Part shown: positions 24,444 to 33,259 of the stretch, piece by piece
Layout: each line of letters begins with the position of its first letter
Numbering within the stretch: position 1 is the stretch's first letter
Origin: Methylobacterium variabile
GTDB taxonomy: Bacteria > Pseudomonadota > Alphaproteobacteria > Rhizobiales > Beijerinckiaceae
Length of the DNA stretch: 64,000 nucleotides
NCBI RefSeq assembly: GCF_001043975.1
Contig: NZ_LABY01000047.1
Location: 1-64,000 of the forward strand
Direction: 5' to 3'
Translations under genes and position numbers: made by a program
Notes under the pieces: generated by a model
Told to the model about the DNA's origin: nothing
What the model saw: the letters and a program-made list of their open reading frames with translations, nothing else
Databases searched by the model: none

Positions 24444-25744
24444 CGGAGCCCTGCTTCCTCACCGCCGCCGCGGCCTCGCGCGCGATCGCGGACGGCCGGC
24501 TGACGAGCGAGGCCCTGGTCCGCTCCTGCCTGGAGCGGATCGAGACCCGCGACGCCGCAGTCAAGGCCTGGCTGCACCTCGATCCCCGCGCCGCCATCGC
24601 GGCGGCCCGGGAGGTCGACAAGCGCCCGCGCATCAGCCGGCTGCACGGCCTGCCCTTCGGCGTGAAGGACATGATCGACACCGCCGACATGCCGACGACC
24701 CACAATTCCGCGAACTGGCAAGGACACCGTCCGGCCCGGGACGCGGCCTGCGTCGGCGTGGTGCGGGCGTTGGGCGCCGTGATCCTCGGCAAGACCGACA
24801 CGGTGGAGTTCGCCGCCGCCGGGCGCCGGGCGGCGACCCGCCACCCGATGAACCCGGCCCACAGCCCTGGCGGCTCGTCGTCCGGCTCCGGCGCGGCGGT
24901 GGGCGATGGCCAAGTCTCCCTCGCCTTCGGCACCCAGACCGGCGGCTCGCTCATCCGCCCGGCCTCGTTCAACGGCATCTACGCGCTCAAGCCCACCTGG
25001 GGCACGGTGAGCCGGGAGGGCGCGAAGATCTACGCCAACTCCCTCGACACGATCGGCTGGTACGGCCGCTCGGTCGAGGACCTCGTGCTGGTCGCCGAGG
25101 CCTTCCGGCTCGACGGGGTGGGGCACGAGCCGGCGCCCGCTCCGCGCGCGCTCCGGATCGGCCTGTGCCGGACGCCGTACTGGTCGCGGATCGAGCCTGG
25201 CGGCGAGAGGGCCTTCGCGCTTGCTGCCGAGCGGCTGACCCGGGCCGGTGTCGCGGTCGAGGATCTCGTCCTGCCGGATGCCTTCGGGGGGCTGTTCGAG
25301 GCGCAGGACACGATCATGTTCGGCGAGGGCCGGGCCGCCTTCCTCGACGAGCTCCTGATCCAGGGCGCGCGCCTCGGCCGGGACTTCGTCGACCGGGCCG
25401 AGAACGCCAAGGGCATCACCCCGGACCGGATGATCGCCGCCCACGACCTCGCGGCCGAGTGCCGGCGCGCCTTCTCGGCCCTGTTCGAGCGCGTCGACGC
25501 GGTGCTGGCGCCCGCCAGTCCCGGGGAAGCGCCGCACGGCCTGCAGAATACCGGCGACCACGTGTTCAACGCGATGTGGACGCTCCTGCACGGGCCGTGC
25601 CTGAGCATCCCTTGCACGCTGGGCCCGGGCGGGCTGCCGGTCGGCATCCAGCTCGTCGGCCCCCGCTACGCCGACGCGCGCCTGCTCTCGATCGCCGCAG
25701 CCCTTGCCCCGGTGATCGACGCGGAGACCGCCGCCCAGTCGTGA
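24440..25744 (+). CDS. Amidase-signature family amidase (third of triad), AtzE/GatA-like
   Basis: A 434-residue amidase-signature enzyme with Lys76 (FGVKDMID), the GGSSSGSG loop with Ser146/147 and nucleophile Ser170 in TGGSLIR. It is shorter and clearly different from the first two in the operon; the LHGLPFGVKDMIDTADMPT and HNSANW region recalls AtzE (1-carboxybiuret hydrolase) and other amidases that use a small GatC-like partner. It overlaps by ATGA the upstream gene that ends in such a small domain, so the tail may act as its partner. A family A repeat follows 70 bases after the stop. Confidence 0.9.
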   Translation: MTEPCFLTAAAASRAIADGRLTSEALVRSCLERIETRDAAVKAWLHLDPRAAIAAAREVDKRPRISRLHGLPFGVKDMIDTADMPTTHNSANWQGHRPARDAACVGVVRALGAVILGKTDTVEFAAAGRRAATRHPMNPAHSPGGSSSGSGAAVGDGQVSLAFGTQTGGSLIRPASFNGIYALKPTWGTVSREGAKIYANSLDTIGWYGRSVEDLVLVAEAFRLDGVGHEPAPAPRALRIGLCRTPYWSRIEPGGERAFALAAERLTRAGVAVEDLVLPDAFGGLFEAQDTIMFGEGRAAFLDELLIQGARLGRDFVDRAENAKGITPDRMIAAHDLAAECRRAFSALFERVDAVLAPASPGEAPHGLQNTGDHVFNAMWTLLHGPCLSIPCTLGPGGLPVGIQLVGPRYADARLLSIAAALAPVIDAETAAQS

Positions 25745-25814
25745 GCGGGCACCCGCCGAGACCGGGGCGCCTCGTACCGGCGCGTTCTCGCATCGACGCG
25801 TGGGAGCCTGTTTG

Positions 25815-25932
25815 ATACCGCCGCGCCTTCGAACGGACCCGTTCGGAGGCGCAAGGCAAGCCCGAACGGGCGCCGGCGCTGATGCGCCGGACGCCTTCGC
25901 ATCGACGTGTCGATGCGAAGGCGCGAGGGTAT
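25815..25932 (+). repeat. Dispersed long repeat, family A, copy 3
   Basis: A 118-base element of three serial inverted repeats, practically identical to copy 2 and to the reverse of copy 1. It lies 70 bases downstream of the amidase triad and is preceded by AGCCTGTTTGATACC, words that recur near other repeats in the window (for example around 26137 and 45384). Confidence 0.85.
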
Positions 25933-25962
25933 GATTGGCTTCTCTCGATCTCGACGTCACTG

Positions 25963-26112
25963 GTCATTCCGGGGCCGCGCAGCGGAGCCCGGCGTGCCTA
26001 AGGCACGCCCAGAGCCACTGATTGTTCAGGAAAGAGCGAATAGCGCGCCGCTTTATCCTACGGCAACTGCGTGTCTGGATTCCGGGTCCCGCTGCGCGGC
26101 CCTGGAATGACC
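25963..26112. repeat. Pair of family B REP-like palindromes with an intervening segment
   Basis: The left half GTCATTCCGGGGCCGCGC starts at 25963, and the right unit at 26073-26112 reads TGGATTCCGGG to CTGGAATGACC. Between them lies a perfect 9-1-9 hairpin GGCGTGCCT-A-AGGCACGCC (25991-26009). The layout resembles two REP units in inverted order, as in a BIME. Confidence 0.7.
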
Positions 26113-26451
26113 AGGAGGGTGTTCATACTGTCAAGCGAGTCAAACAGGCTCTGAGCGTCCGGCGCAAGCTCATATGAAATCCGCCTGATCTGTTCTGAAA
26201 TTCGTCAAGCGCGGGCTTCCGTCTTCCTGTCGGGAGAGGGATCTGCGCCGCTCCCTCTTCCCGGGCAGCCCTCCTGTCCCGCGAGGAGTGCGACGGTCGA
26301 CGTCCCGTGCTCCCGCGGCGGTGCGTCCGGCGCCGGGCGTGGCGCAGCCAGTCCAGTTTTTTGGTCAGCACAGGCAAGCGCCGGCCGTCTCGCGTCCTCT
26401 AGCCTCGGGTCGGCGGCAATGCCCCTCATGCTGCAAGGAGCCCGGACCCGA
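26113..26451. other. No supported gene; upstream region of the Urt/Fmd-like operon
   Basis: 340 bases without a convincing gene. AAGGAG at 26435-26440 is the ribosome-binding site of the following gene. No promoter elements could be assigned with confidence. Confidence 0.4.
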
Positions 26452-27693
26452 ATGGCCCTCTCGCGTCGTGACCTCCTCCGCACCGCGGCTGCCGTTCCGC
26501 TCTCCACCCTGGCGATGCCGGCCCTGCTCCGGTCCGCCCGCGGGGAGACGCCGATCCTCGTCGGCTCGCTGCACGACCAGTCCGGGCCGATCGCCGCCTC
26601 CGGCACGCCGATGGTCGAGAGCCTCAAGCTCGGGATCGCGGAGGTGAATGCCGCCGGCGGCCTCCTCGGCCGGCCGCTGCAGCTCGTGCATTACGACACC
26701 CAGTCCAACATCCAGATGTACTCGCAATACGCCCAGCAGCTCGCCGTGCGCGACAAGGTGGCAGTAGTGCATGGCGGCATCACCTCCGCCTCGCGCGAGG
26801 CGATCCGCCCGACCTTCAACCGGTTCCGCGTGCTGTACTTCTACAACGTGCTGTACGAGGGCGGGGTCTGCGACCGCAACACCTTCTGCACCGGCACCAC
26901 CCCGGCCCAGACCGTGGAGAAGCTGGTGCCCTACGCGATGACGAAGGGAGCCAAGCCGGCCAAGAAGGTCTACATCATCGCCGCCGACTACAATTACGGC
27001 CAGATCACAGCCAAGTGGATGCAGAAATACGTCAAGGACCAGGGCGGTGAGACGGTCGCGGTCGATTTCTTCCCCCTCGACGTGACGAATTTCGGGCCGA
27101 CGATCTCGAAGATCCAGTCGGTGAAGCCCGACCTTCTGCTCTCGGCGCTGGTCGGCGGCAACCACACCGCGTTCTACCGGCAATGGACCTCGGCCGGGAT
27201 GAAGGACCAGATCCCGATCGCCTCGACCACCTTCGGCCTCGTCAACGAGCCGACGACGCTCAACGCCGCCGAGAGCGACGGCATCCTCGGCGCCTACGGC
27301 TACTTCGAGGAACTGACGACCCCGGCGAGCACCGCCTACGTCGCCAAGCTGAAGAAGCAATCCCCCGGCATCCCCTACATCAGCGAGCTGGCGGCGGGGA
27401 CCTACGAGGGCTTCTATCTCTGGGTCGAGGGGGTGAAGAAGGCGGGCTCGATCGACCGGATGGCGGTGACCGAGGCGCTGGAGACCGGCCTGTCCTTCGA
27501 CGGGCCGACCGGCAAGGTCACGGTCGACCACGCCACCCACCACGTCACCCGCAACGCCTATCTGGCCGCGGTCAAGGACCGGAAATGGGCGGTGCGCGAG
27601 ACCTATCCCGACGCCAAGCCCCAGGACACCGCGGCGGTGTGCAACCTGATCAAGAACCCGCGCGACAACAAGCAGTACGAGATCTCGATCTAG
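26452..27693 (+). CDS. ABC transporter substrate-binding protein, urea/short-chain amide type
   Basis: A 413-residue binding protein with a twin-arginine signal (SRRDLLRTAA, residues 4-13), so it is probably exported folded. The mature part reads ILVGSLHDQSGPIAASG, EVNAAGGLLGRPLQLVHYD and YNVLYEGGVCD, the pattern of UrtA and FmdD-like proteins that bind urea or short amides. The start at 26452 puts the Tat motif at the usual place and has AAGGAG 11 bases upstream; in-frame ATGs at 26419 and 26428 also exist. It is the first gene of an ABC transporter operon that ends in a nitrile-pathway-type amidase, which suggests an amide ligand. Confidence 0.9.
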   Translation: MALSRRDLLRTAAAVPLSTLAMPALLRSARGETPILVGSLHDQSGPIAASGTPMVESLKLGIAEVNAAGGLLGRPLQLVHYDTQSNIQMYSQYAQQLAVRDKVAVVHGGITSASREAIRPTFNRFRVLYFYNVLYEGGVCDRNTFCTGTTPAQTVEKLVPYAMTKGAKPAKKVYIIAADYNYGQITAKWMQKYVKDQGGETVAVDFFPLDVTNFGPTISKIQSVKPDLLLSALVGGNHTAFYRQWTSAGMKDQIPIASTTFGLVNEPTTLNAAESDGILGAYGYFEELTTPASTAYVAKLKKQSPGIPYISELAAGTYEGFYLWVEGVKKAGSIDRMAVTEALETGLSFDGPTGKVTVDHATHHVTRNAYLAAVKDRKWAVRETYPDAKPQDTAAVCNLIKNPRDNKQYEISI

Positions 27694-27732
27694 AGATCGG
27701 GTCGATCAACTCGCGGTACTCATCCCCTCGGC

Positions 27733-27868
27733 GTCATTCCGGGGCCGCGAACCGGAGCCCGGAATCCAGACACGCAGGTCGGAAAGGATAGGACGGAACG
27801 CTGTCCGCCATGTTCTGAATCATCCGCGGTTCTGGATCCCGGGCTCCGCTTCGCGGCCCCGGGATGAC
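27733..27868. repeat. Two opposed family B REP-like palindromes
   Basis: Units at 27733-27769 (GTCATTCCGGGG to CCGGAATCC) and 27832-27868 (GGATCCCGGG to CCCCGGGATGAC) face each other across about 60 bases between the binding-protein gene and its permease gene. They could form mRNA hairpins that keep the binding-protein transcript more abundant. Confidence 0.75.
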
Positions 27869-27946
27869 GCGGAGGGTGGCAGGACCGGAAGGCCCATTCG
27901 ATTGAACGGCACGCGATAAACCCCCCTCCCCCGCCCGGATGACGCC

Positions 27947-28813
27947 ATGGATCTGTCACTCATCATCGCGCTCGACGTCGTGAACGGGGCATCCTCCCTG
28001 TTCCTGCTCTGCCTCGGCCTCGCGATCATCTTCGGGATGATGAAGATCATCAACCTCGCCCACGGCGAGTTCGTGATGCTGGGGGCCTACGCCACCGTGA
28101 TCTCGGCCAATGCCGGGCTCAACATCTGGATCGCGATGCTGGTGGTGGCGCCCCTGTCCGTCGGACTCGTCGGACTCGTGATCGAGCGCTGCCTGATCCG
28201 GTTCCTGTACGGGCGGCTGGTCGATTCGATGCTGGCGACCTGGGGTCTCAGCCTCTGCCTGATCGGCCTCGTCACCACGATCTTCGGCAACACCATCAAC
28301 GGCGTGCCGACGCCGCTCGGCGGGTTCCAGCTCGGGGCCTACCGGTCGAGCTGGTACACGATCTTCCTCCTCGCCATGGCCGTCCTGATGATGGCCCTCG
28401 TCTACGGCGTGCTCCGCTTCACCCGCTTCGGCCTCGTCGCCCGGGCGGTGATGCTGAACCCCGGAATGGCCGCGACGCTCGGGGTCAACCCGGCGAAGGT
28501 CTACATGGCGACCTTCGGCATCGGCGCCGCGGTCACGGGGCTCGCCGGCGGGCTCCTGGCGCCCGTCTCCGGCATCACCCCGGTGATGGGCACCGCCTTC
28601 GTCGCCAAGTGCTTCATCACCGTGGTCGGCGGCGGCGCGGCGATCATCTCGGGCACGCTCTCGGCGGCCGGGCTGTTCGGCTTCGTCAACCAGCTCGGCG
28701 CCTTCCTCACCACCCCGGTCTACGGCGAGGTGATCCTGTTCCTCTCCGCGATCCTGCTCATCCGCCTGCTGCCGCAGGGCATCTCCGGCCGCTTCTTCAA
28801 GGGGACGCTCTGA
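27947..28813 (+). CDS. ABC transporter permease, LivH/UrtB-like
   Basis: A 288-residue inner-membrane permease with about eight hydrophobic segments and the family motif FGMMKIINLAHGEFVMLGAY near residues 29-48. The loop RFTRFGLVARAVMLNPGMAATLGVN is typical of UrtB/LivH. It is followed without a gap by the second permease (stop 28813, start 28814). Together with that permease and the two ATPases it should move the ligand of the binding protein at 26452, by context urea or a short amide. Confidence 0.9.
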   Translation: MDLSLIIALDVVNGASSLFLLCLGLAIIFGMMKIINLAHGEFVMLGAYATVISANAGLNIWIAMLVVAPLSVGLVGLVIERCLIRFLYGRLVDSMLATWGLSLCLIGLVTTIFGNTINGVPTPLGGFQLGAYRSSWYTIFLLAMAVLMMALVYGVLRFTRFGLVARAVMLNPGMAATLGVNPAKVYMATFGIGAAVTGLAGGLLAPVSGITPVMGTAFVAKCFITVVGGGAAIISGTLSAAGLFGFVNQLGAFLTTPVYGEVILFLSAILLIRLLPQGISGRFFKGTL

Positions 28814-29857
28814 ATGCCCGCACCCCTGTCGCGCCTCCTCCAGGGCCTCGCCGTCCTGGGCGCCATCGCCCTGGTGGTCGTCCTGCCGACCTATCTCGAA
28901 CTCTTCACCCTGATGCAGATGACGCTGTTCGCCGCCATGGGCGTGCTGGCGCTCAGCCTCGGCTTCATCTGGGGCTTCGGCGGCATCCTGTCCTTCGGCC
29001 AGACCGCGTTCTTCGGGCTCGGCGGCTACACCTACGCGGTGGCGGCGATCAATTTCGGCGACTCGACCAACGCGATCCTGCTGGCGATCCTGTTTCCGGC
29101 CCTGTTCGCCGCGGCGCTCGGCTACTTCGTGTTCTACGGCCGGATCAGCGAGGTCTATCTCGGGGTCATCACGCTGACCGTCACGCTGATCCTGTTCAAC
29201 GTCGTCAACTCGACGGCGGGCGACGCCTACACGATCGGCCAGGCGCGGCTCGGCGGCTTCAACGGCATCCCCTCGGTGCCGACCTTCAACGCGCCCTACA
29301 CGCCGGACGCGGTGCTCACGCCCGAAGCCGGCTGGTGGGTCACCGGCGGCGCCTTGATCGCCGTCTACCTGCTGATGCGGCTGCTGCTCGCCAGTCCCTT
29401 CGGCCGCATCGCCGTGGCGGTGCGCGAGAACGAGACCCGCGCGGCGCTGCTGGGCTACGATCCGCGCCTCATCAAGCTCGGGGTGTTCATGGTCGGCGGC
29501 GCCGTCGCGGGGCTCGCCGGCGCGCTCTACGTCAACTGGGGCGCCTTCGTCGGCCCGACGATCTTCTCGCTGTCGCTCTCGGCCGAGATCATCATCTGGA
29601 TCACCGTCGGGGGCCTCGGCACCCTGATCGGCCCGGTCGTCGGCTGCGTCCTGATCCAGTTCCTCAACGCGAAGATCGGCTCGCAGCAGGCCTTCAATTC
29701 CAACCTGGTGCTCGGCGTCATCCTGGTCGGCTTCGTGCTGCTCCTGCCGAGGGGCATCGTGCCGACGCTCCGGGACGCGCTTGCCGGGCTCGGCCGCCGG
29801 ACGGGCCCTCGCCGGGCGCCCGCGTCCGCCCGGACCCAGATCGCGGGAGCCGAATGA
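28814..29857 (+). CDS. ABC transporter permease, LivM/UrtC-like
   Basis: A 347-residue permease of the LivM/UrtC family with roughly ten hydrophobic segments, the motif WGFGGILSFGQTAFFGLGGY near residues 53-72 and the cytoplasmic loop VRENETRAALLGYDPRLIKL. The ATG begins directly after the previous stop, and the stop at 29857 lies one base before the next start, so the five transporter genes are tightly packed. The end RRTGPRRAPASART is a basic tail in the cytoplasm. Confidence 0.9.
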   Translation: MPAPLSRLLQGLAVLGAIALVVVLPTYLELFTLMQMTLFAAMGVLALSLGFIWGFGGILSFGQTAFFGLGGYTYAVAAINFGDSTNAILLAILFPALFAAALGYFVFYGRISEVYLGVITLTVTLILFNVVNSTAGDAYTIGQARLGGFNGIPSVPTFNAPYTPDAVLTPEAGWWVTGGALIAVYLLMRLLLASPFGRIAVAVRENETRAALLGYDPRLIKLGVFMVGGAVAGLAGALYVNWGAFVGPTIFSLSLSAEIIIWITVGGLGTLIGPVVGCVLIQFLNAKIGSQQAFNSNLVLGVILVGFVLLLPRGIVPTLRDALAGLGRRTGPRRAPASARTQIAGAE

Positions 29858-29858
29858 C

Positions 29859-30587
29859 ATGGACCCCCTCGTCCCCCTCCTGAAGACCGAGCACCTGACG
29901 ATGCGCTTCGGCGGCGTCGTCGCCAACGACGACGTGAGCTTCACCCTCGGTGAGATGGAGCTGCGCTGCCTCATCGGCCCGAACGGCGCCGGCAAGAGCA
30001 CCTTCTTCAAGATGCTCACCGGGCAGCTCACCCCCACCTCCGGCACCATCGCGTTCCGCGGCCAACCGGTGACGGGCCTGCAGAGCCACCAGATCGCCCG
30101 GCTCGGCATCGGCATCAAGACGCAGGTGCCGAACGTGTTCAACGGGCTGTCGGTGCGCGAGAACATCTGGCTCTCGGCCCGCCGCAAGACGACGCCGAAA
30201 TTCACCAAGCCCCTGGTCGACGAGATCCTGGAGAAGATCCGGCTGACGCATCTGGCCGGCGCCACCGTCGGCCAGCTCTCGCACGGCCAGCGGCAATGGG
30301 TCGAGATCGGCACGGTGCTGGCCGGCGACCCCGAGCTGATCCTCCTCGACGAGCCCGCCGCCGGCATGACCGACGAGGAGACTCACCGCACCGCCGAGAT
30401 CATCCGCGAGATCAACCAGACCCGGGCGATCGTCGTCGTCGAGCACGACATGGCGTTCATCAAGATGATCGCCCGCACCGTCACGGTCTTCCACCAGGGC
30501 CGGATCATGATGGAGGACGGGATCGACGCCGTGCTGGCCGACCGGCGGGTGCGCGACGTCTATCTCGGCAAGAAGGTGGCAGCATGA
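29859..30587 (+). CDS. ABC transporter ATP-binding protein, LivG/UrtD-like
   Basis: A 242-residue ATPase: Walker A GPNGAGKST, signature LSHGQRQWVEIG, Walker B LILLDEPAAGMT, and VEHDMAFI after it. The AAGMT sequence and the ending VRDVYLGK are typical of UrtD. ATG 29859 was chosen because the family begins there and the preceding gene ends two bases upstream. It overlaps the next ATPase gene by ATGA. It powers transport with its partner at 30584. Confidence 0.92.
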   Translation: MDPLVPLLKTEHLTMRFGGVVANDDVSFTLGEMELRCLIGPNGAGKSTFFKMLTGQLTPTSGTIAFRGQPVTGLQSHQIARLGIGIKTQVPNVFNGLSVRENIWLSARRKTTPKFTKPLVDEILEKIRLTHLAGATVGQLSHGQRQWVEIGTVLAGDPELILLDEPAAGMTDEETHRTAEIIREINQTRAIVVVEHDMAFIKMIARTVTVFHQGRIMMEDGIDAVLADRRVRDVYLGKKVAA

Positions 30588-31285
30588 GCGCGCTTCTCGA
30601 CGTCGAAAACCTGCGGGCGAGCTACGGCCGGGTGCCGATCCTGATGGGCGTCGACTTCACGCTGGCGCCCGGGGAGTATCTCGGCATCCTCGGCCATAAC
30701 GGCATGGGCAAGACCACGCTGATGCGGACGCTGATGGGCCACCTGGCCGCGACCGCCGGCACGGTGCGCTTCTCGGGTGCCGACGTGACGCGGCTTCCCA
30801 TCCACCAGCGCGCCCGCCTGGGCCTCGGCCTGGTGCCGCAAGGCCGCGAGATCTTCTCCACGCTCAGCGTGCGCGAGAACCTGCGCATGGGACTCGCCAG
30901 CGCCCCCAGGGAGGATCCCCGCATCATCGACGACGTGCTCGCCGACTTCCCTCGCCTCGTGCGCCTGCTCGACCGGCGCGGCGGCGCCCTCTCGGGCGGC
31001 GAGCAGCAGTTGCTGGCGCTCGCCCGCTGCCTCTGCACCCGGCCGAAGCTCGTCCTCCTCGACGAGCCCACGGAGGGCATCCAGCCCTCGATCATCGAGG
31101 AGATCATCGAGACGCTGCTGGCGCTCAAGAAGCGCTGGGACCTGTCGATGATCATCGTCGAGCAGAACCTCGACTTCATCACCTCGCTGTCCGACCGGGT
31201 GCTCGGCATCCAGAAGGGCCGCATCACCGGCGAGGTCTCGCGCGAGGACCTGCTGGCGGGGCGGATCGGGATGGCGGCGGCATAA
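30584..31285 (+). CDS. ABC transporter ATP-binding protein, LivF/UrtE-like
   Basis: A 233-residue ATPase with Walker [10 protein letters not shown], signature [13 protein letters not shown], Walker [16 protein letters not shown] and VEQNLDFI. The GHNGMGKTT and EGIQPSI motifs are those of UrtE/LivF. Start ATG 30584 lies in the ATGA overlap with the previous ATPase. It is the last transporter gene; a family B palindrome lies in the 155-base gap before the amidase gene. Confidence 0.92.
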   Translation: MSALLDVENLRASYGRVPILMGVDFTLAPGEYLGILGHNGMGKTTLMRTLMGHLAATAGTVRFSGADVTRLPIHQRARLGLGLVPQGREIFSTLSVRENLRMGLASAPREDPRIIDDVLADFPRLVRLLDRRGGALSGGEQQLLALARCLCTRPKLVLLDEPTEGIQPSIIEEIIETLLALKKRWDLSMIIVEQNLDFITSLSDRVLGIQKGRITGEVSREDLLAGRIGMAAA

Positions 31286-31328
31286 CCCTACTCTGTTCGA
31301 CTTTCTCAACGGCTCTCATACCCTCCAT

Positions 31329-31368
31329 GTCATCCCGGGGCTCGCCGCAGGCGAGAATCCGGGACGAC
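31329..31368. repeat. REP-like palindrome, family B
   Basis: GTCATCCCGGGGCTCGC and GGCGAGAATCCGGGACGAC form an imperfect inverted repeat between the transporter operon and the amidase gene. It may reduce read-through. Confidence 0.7.
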
Positions 31369-31440
31369 GCGGAGGAGCACGAACGCGAGCGTGAACTCTC
31401 GTCGCGCTCGACACCCCACCCACCACCGAGGAGACGCCCC

Positions 31441-32955
31441 ATGGCCATCACCCGCCCGAGCGCAGCCCAGGTCCGCGAACTCGCCGCCAGCCTGTACATG
31501 TCGATGTCCCACGAGGAGGCCGCCGCCTACCGGGCGCTGATGGACGCCTCGTTCGACGCCTACGACTTGATCGACGCCCTGCCGGACTTCATCCCCGAGG
31601 TGAAGTACCCCCGCACGCCCGGCACCCGGCCGAGCCCTGAGGAGAACCCGCTCGGCGCCTGGTACTGGAAGAGCACCGTGAAGGGCGCCGATACCGGCAA
31701 GCTCGCCGGCAAGACCGTGGCGCTCAAGGACAACGTGGCGCTCGCCGGCGTGCCGATGATGAACGGCGCCTCGACCCTCGAGGGCTTCGTGCCGGCCTCC
31801 GACGCCACCATCGTGACCCGGATGCTGGACGCGGGCGCCACCATCCTCGGCAAGGCGGTGTGCGAGCATTTCTGCCTCTCGGGCGGCAGCCACACCTCGG
31901 ATCCGGGGCCGGTCCACAACCCGCACCGGATGGGCTACTCGGCCGGCGGCTCGTCCTCGGGCAGCGGCGCGCTCGTGGCCGCCGGCGAGGTGGATCTCGC
32001 GATCGGCGGCGACCAGGGCGGGTCGATCCGCATCCCGGCCTCGTATTGCGGGATCTACGGCATGAAGCCGACCCATGGCCTCGTGCCCTATACCGGCGTG
32101 ATGCCGATCGAGACCACGATCGACCATACCGGCCCGATGACCGCGAGCGTCGCCGACAACGCCCTGCTGCTCGAGGTCCTGGCCGGTCCCGACGGGCTCG
32201 ACCCGCGCCAGGTCGCGCCGCAGGTCGCGGCCTACACGGAAGGGCTCAAGAAGGGCGCGAAGGGCCTCAAGATCGGCCTGCTGATGGAGGGCATCTCCGC
32301 CCCCGGGATGCAGGAGGCGGTGGCCGACAAGGTCCGGGCTGCTGCTGCCCGGTTCGAGGCCCTCGGCGCCACCGTCGAGGAGGTCTCGCTGCCGGCCTAC
32401 ACGATGGCGGCGGCGGTCTGGCAGCCGATCGGCCTCGAGGGCCTGACCCAGCAGATGATGCTCGGCAACGGCATGGGCTTCAACTGGAAGGGCGCCTACG
32501 ACGTCGGCCTGTTCGACGCCCATTCGGCCTGGCGCGACAAGGCCGACGACCTGTCCGAGACCCTCAAGATCTCGATGCTGATCGGCCAGTGGGGCCTGAC
32601 CCATTACCGCGGCCGCTACTACGCCAAGGCGCAGAACCTCGCCCGCAAGGTGCGGGCGGACTTCGCGGCGTGCTTCCAGACCTACGACCTGCTGCTGTGC
32701 CCGACCCTGCCCTGCACCGCCACCAAGCTGCCGGAGAAGGGCGCGCCGCTGGAGGAGATCGTCGCCCGGGCCTTCGAGATGGTCGCCTCGACCTCGCCGA
32801 TGGACGTGACCGGCAACCCCTCGATGTCGATCCCCTGCGGCCTCGTCGACGGCCTGCCGGTCGGGCTGATGCTGACGGCGAAGGACTGGAACGAGAGCGC
32901 GATCTACCAGGCCGCCGCCGCCTTCGAGGCCGCCGGCGACTGGAAGACATTCTGA
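31441..32955 (+). CDS. Amidase of the nitrile-degradation type (Rhodococcus AmdA-like)
   Basis: A 504-residue amidase-signature enzyme that closely follows the layout of the enantioselective amidases linked to nitrile hydratase in Rhodococcus. The triad is at the same positions as in the Rhodococcus N-771 enzyme: Lys96 ([17 protein letters not shown]), Ser171 (AGGSSSGSG) and Ser195 ([12 protein letters not shown]). The N-terminal helical domain (about 1-80, to ENPLGAWYW) is also characteristic and absent from the other amidases here. It hydrolyses amides such as propionamide, acrylamide or benzamide in relatives. No nitrile hydratase subunits are visible in the window. It follows the Urt/Fmd-like transporter and precedes an ABM protein by 7 bases. 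Confidence 0.93.
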   Translation: MAITRPSAAQVRELAASLYMSMSHEEAAAYRALMDASFDAYDLIDALPDFIPEVKYPRTPGTRPSPEENPLGAWYWKSTVKGADTGKLAGKTVALKDNVALAGVPMMNGASTLEGFVPASDATIVTRMLDAGATILGKAVCEHFCLSGGSHTSDPGPVHNPHRMGYSAGGSSSGSGALVAAGEVDLAIGGDQGGSIRIPASYCGIYGMKPTHGLVPYTGVMPIETTIDHTGPMTASVADNALLLEVLAGPDGLDPRQVAPQVAAYTEGLKKGAKGLKIGLLMEGISAPGMQEAVADKVRAAAARFEALGATVEEVSLPAYTMAAAVWQPIGLEGLTQQMMLGNGMGFNWKGAYDVGLFDAHSAWRDKADDLSETLKISMLIGQWGLTHYRGRYYAKAQNLARKVRADFAACFQTYDLLLCPTLPCTATKLPEKGAPLEEIVARAFEMVASTSPMDVTGNPSMSIPCGLVDGLPVGLMLTAKDWNESAIYQAAAAFEAAGDWKTF

Positions 32956-32962
32956 GACGGCC

Positions 32963-33259
32963 ATGAAGACCATCAGCGCCATCCTTCGCGCCAGGTCCGG
33001 CGCGGAGGACACCTTGCGGGCCGCCCTCCTCGACGTGGCGGCCCACGTCGCCGCGAACGAGCCGGACACGGTCGGCTTCTTCGTCTCGCAGGATGAAGGC
33101 GACCCCACGCGCTTCACCACCTACGAGCGGTTCGCCGATGCGGCGGCGATGGACCGGCACAACGGCTCGGAGGCGGTGGCGCGGTTCTTCGCGACCGCCC
33201 AGCCGATCCTCGACGGCGAGGTCATCCTGGTGACCGCCGACGAGATCTCCGCACGATGA
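32963..33259 (+). CDS. ABM-domain protein (antibiotic biosynthesis monooxygenase/YgiN-like)
   Basis: A 98-residue protein with a single dimeric alpha/beta-barrel ABM domain: an N-terminal strand ISAILRAR, then EDTLRAALLDVAAHVAANEPDTVGFFV, then the FTTYERFADAAAMDRHN stretch. Members oxidise quinol-like or phenolic compounds without cofactors, or simply bind small molecules. It lies between an amidase and a GMC oxidoreductase in one operon (7-base gap upstream, ATGA overlap downstream), so it may deal with an oxidisable acid or alcohol part of the amide. The role is inference. Confidence 0.8.
   Translation: MKTISAILRARSGAEDTLRAALLDVAAHVAANEPDTVGFFVSQDEGDPTRFTTYERFADAAAMDRHNGSEAVARFFATAQPILDGEVILVTADEISAR

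Noticed and set aside
27956-30367. An 803-codon frame on the minus strand across the transporter genes
   Set aside because: Low-complexity Arg/Glu/Asp/Ala sequence antisense to clear permease and ATPase genes; no motif of its own.
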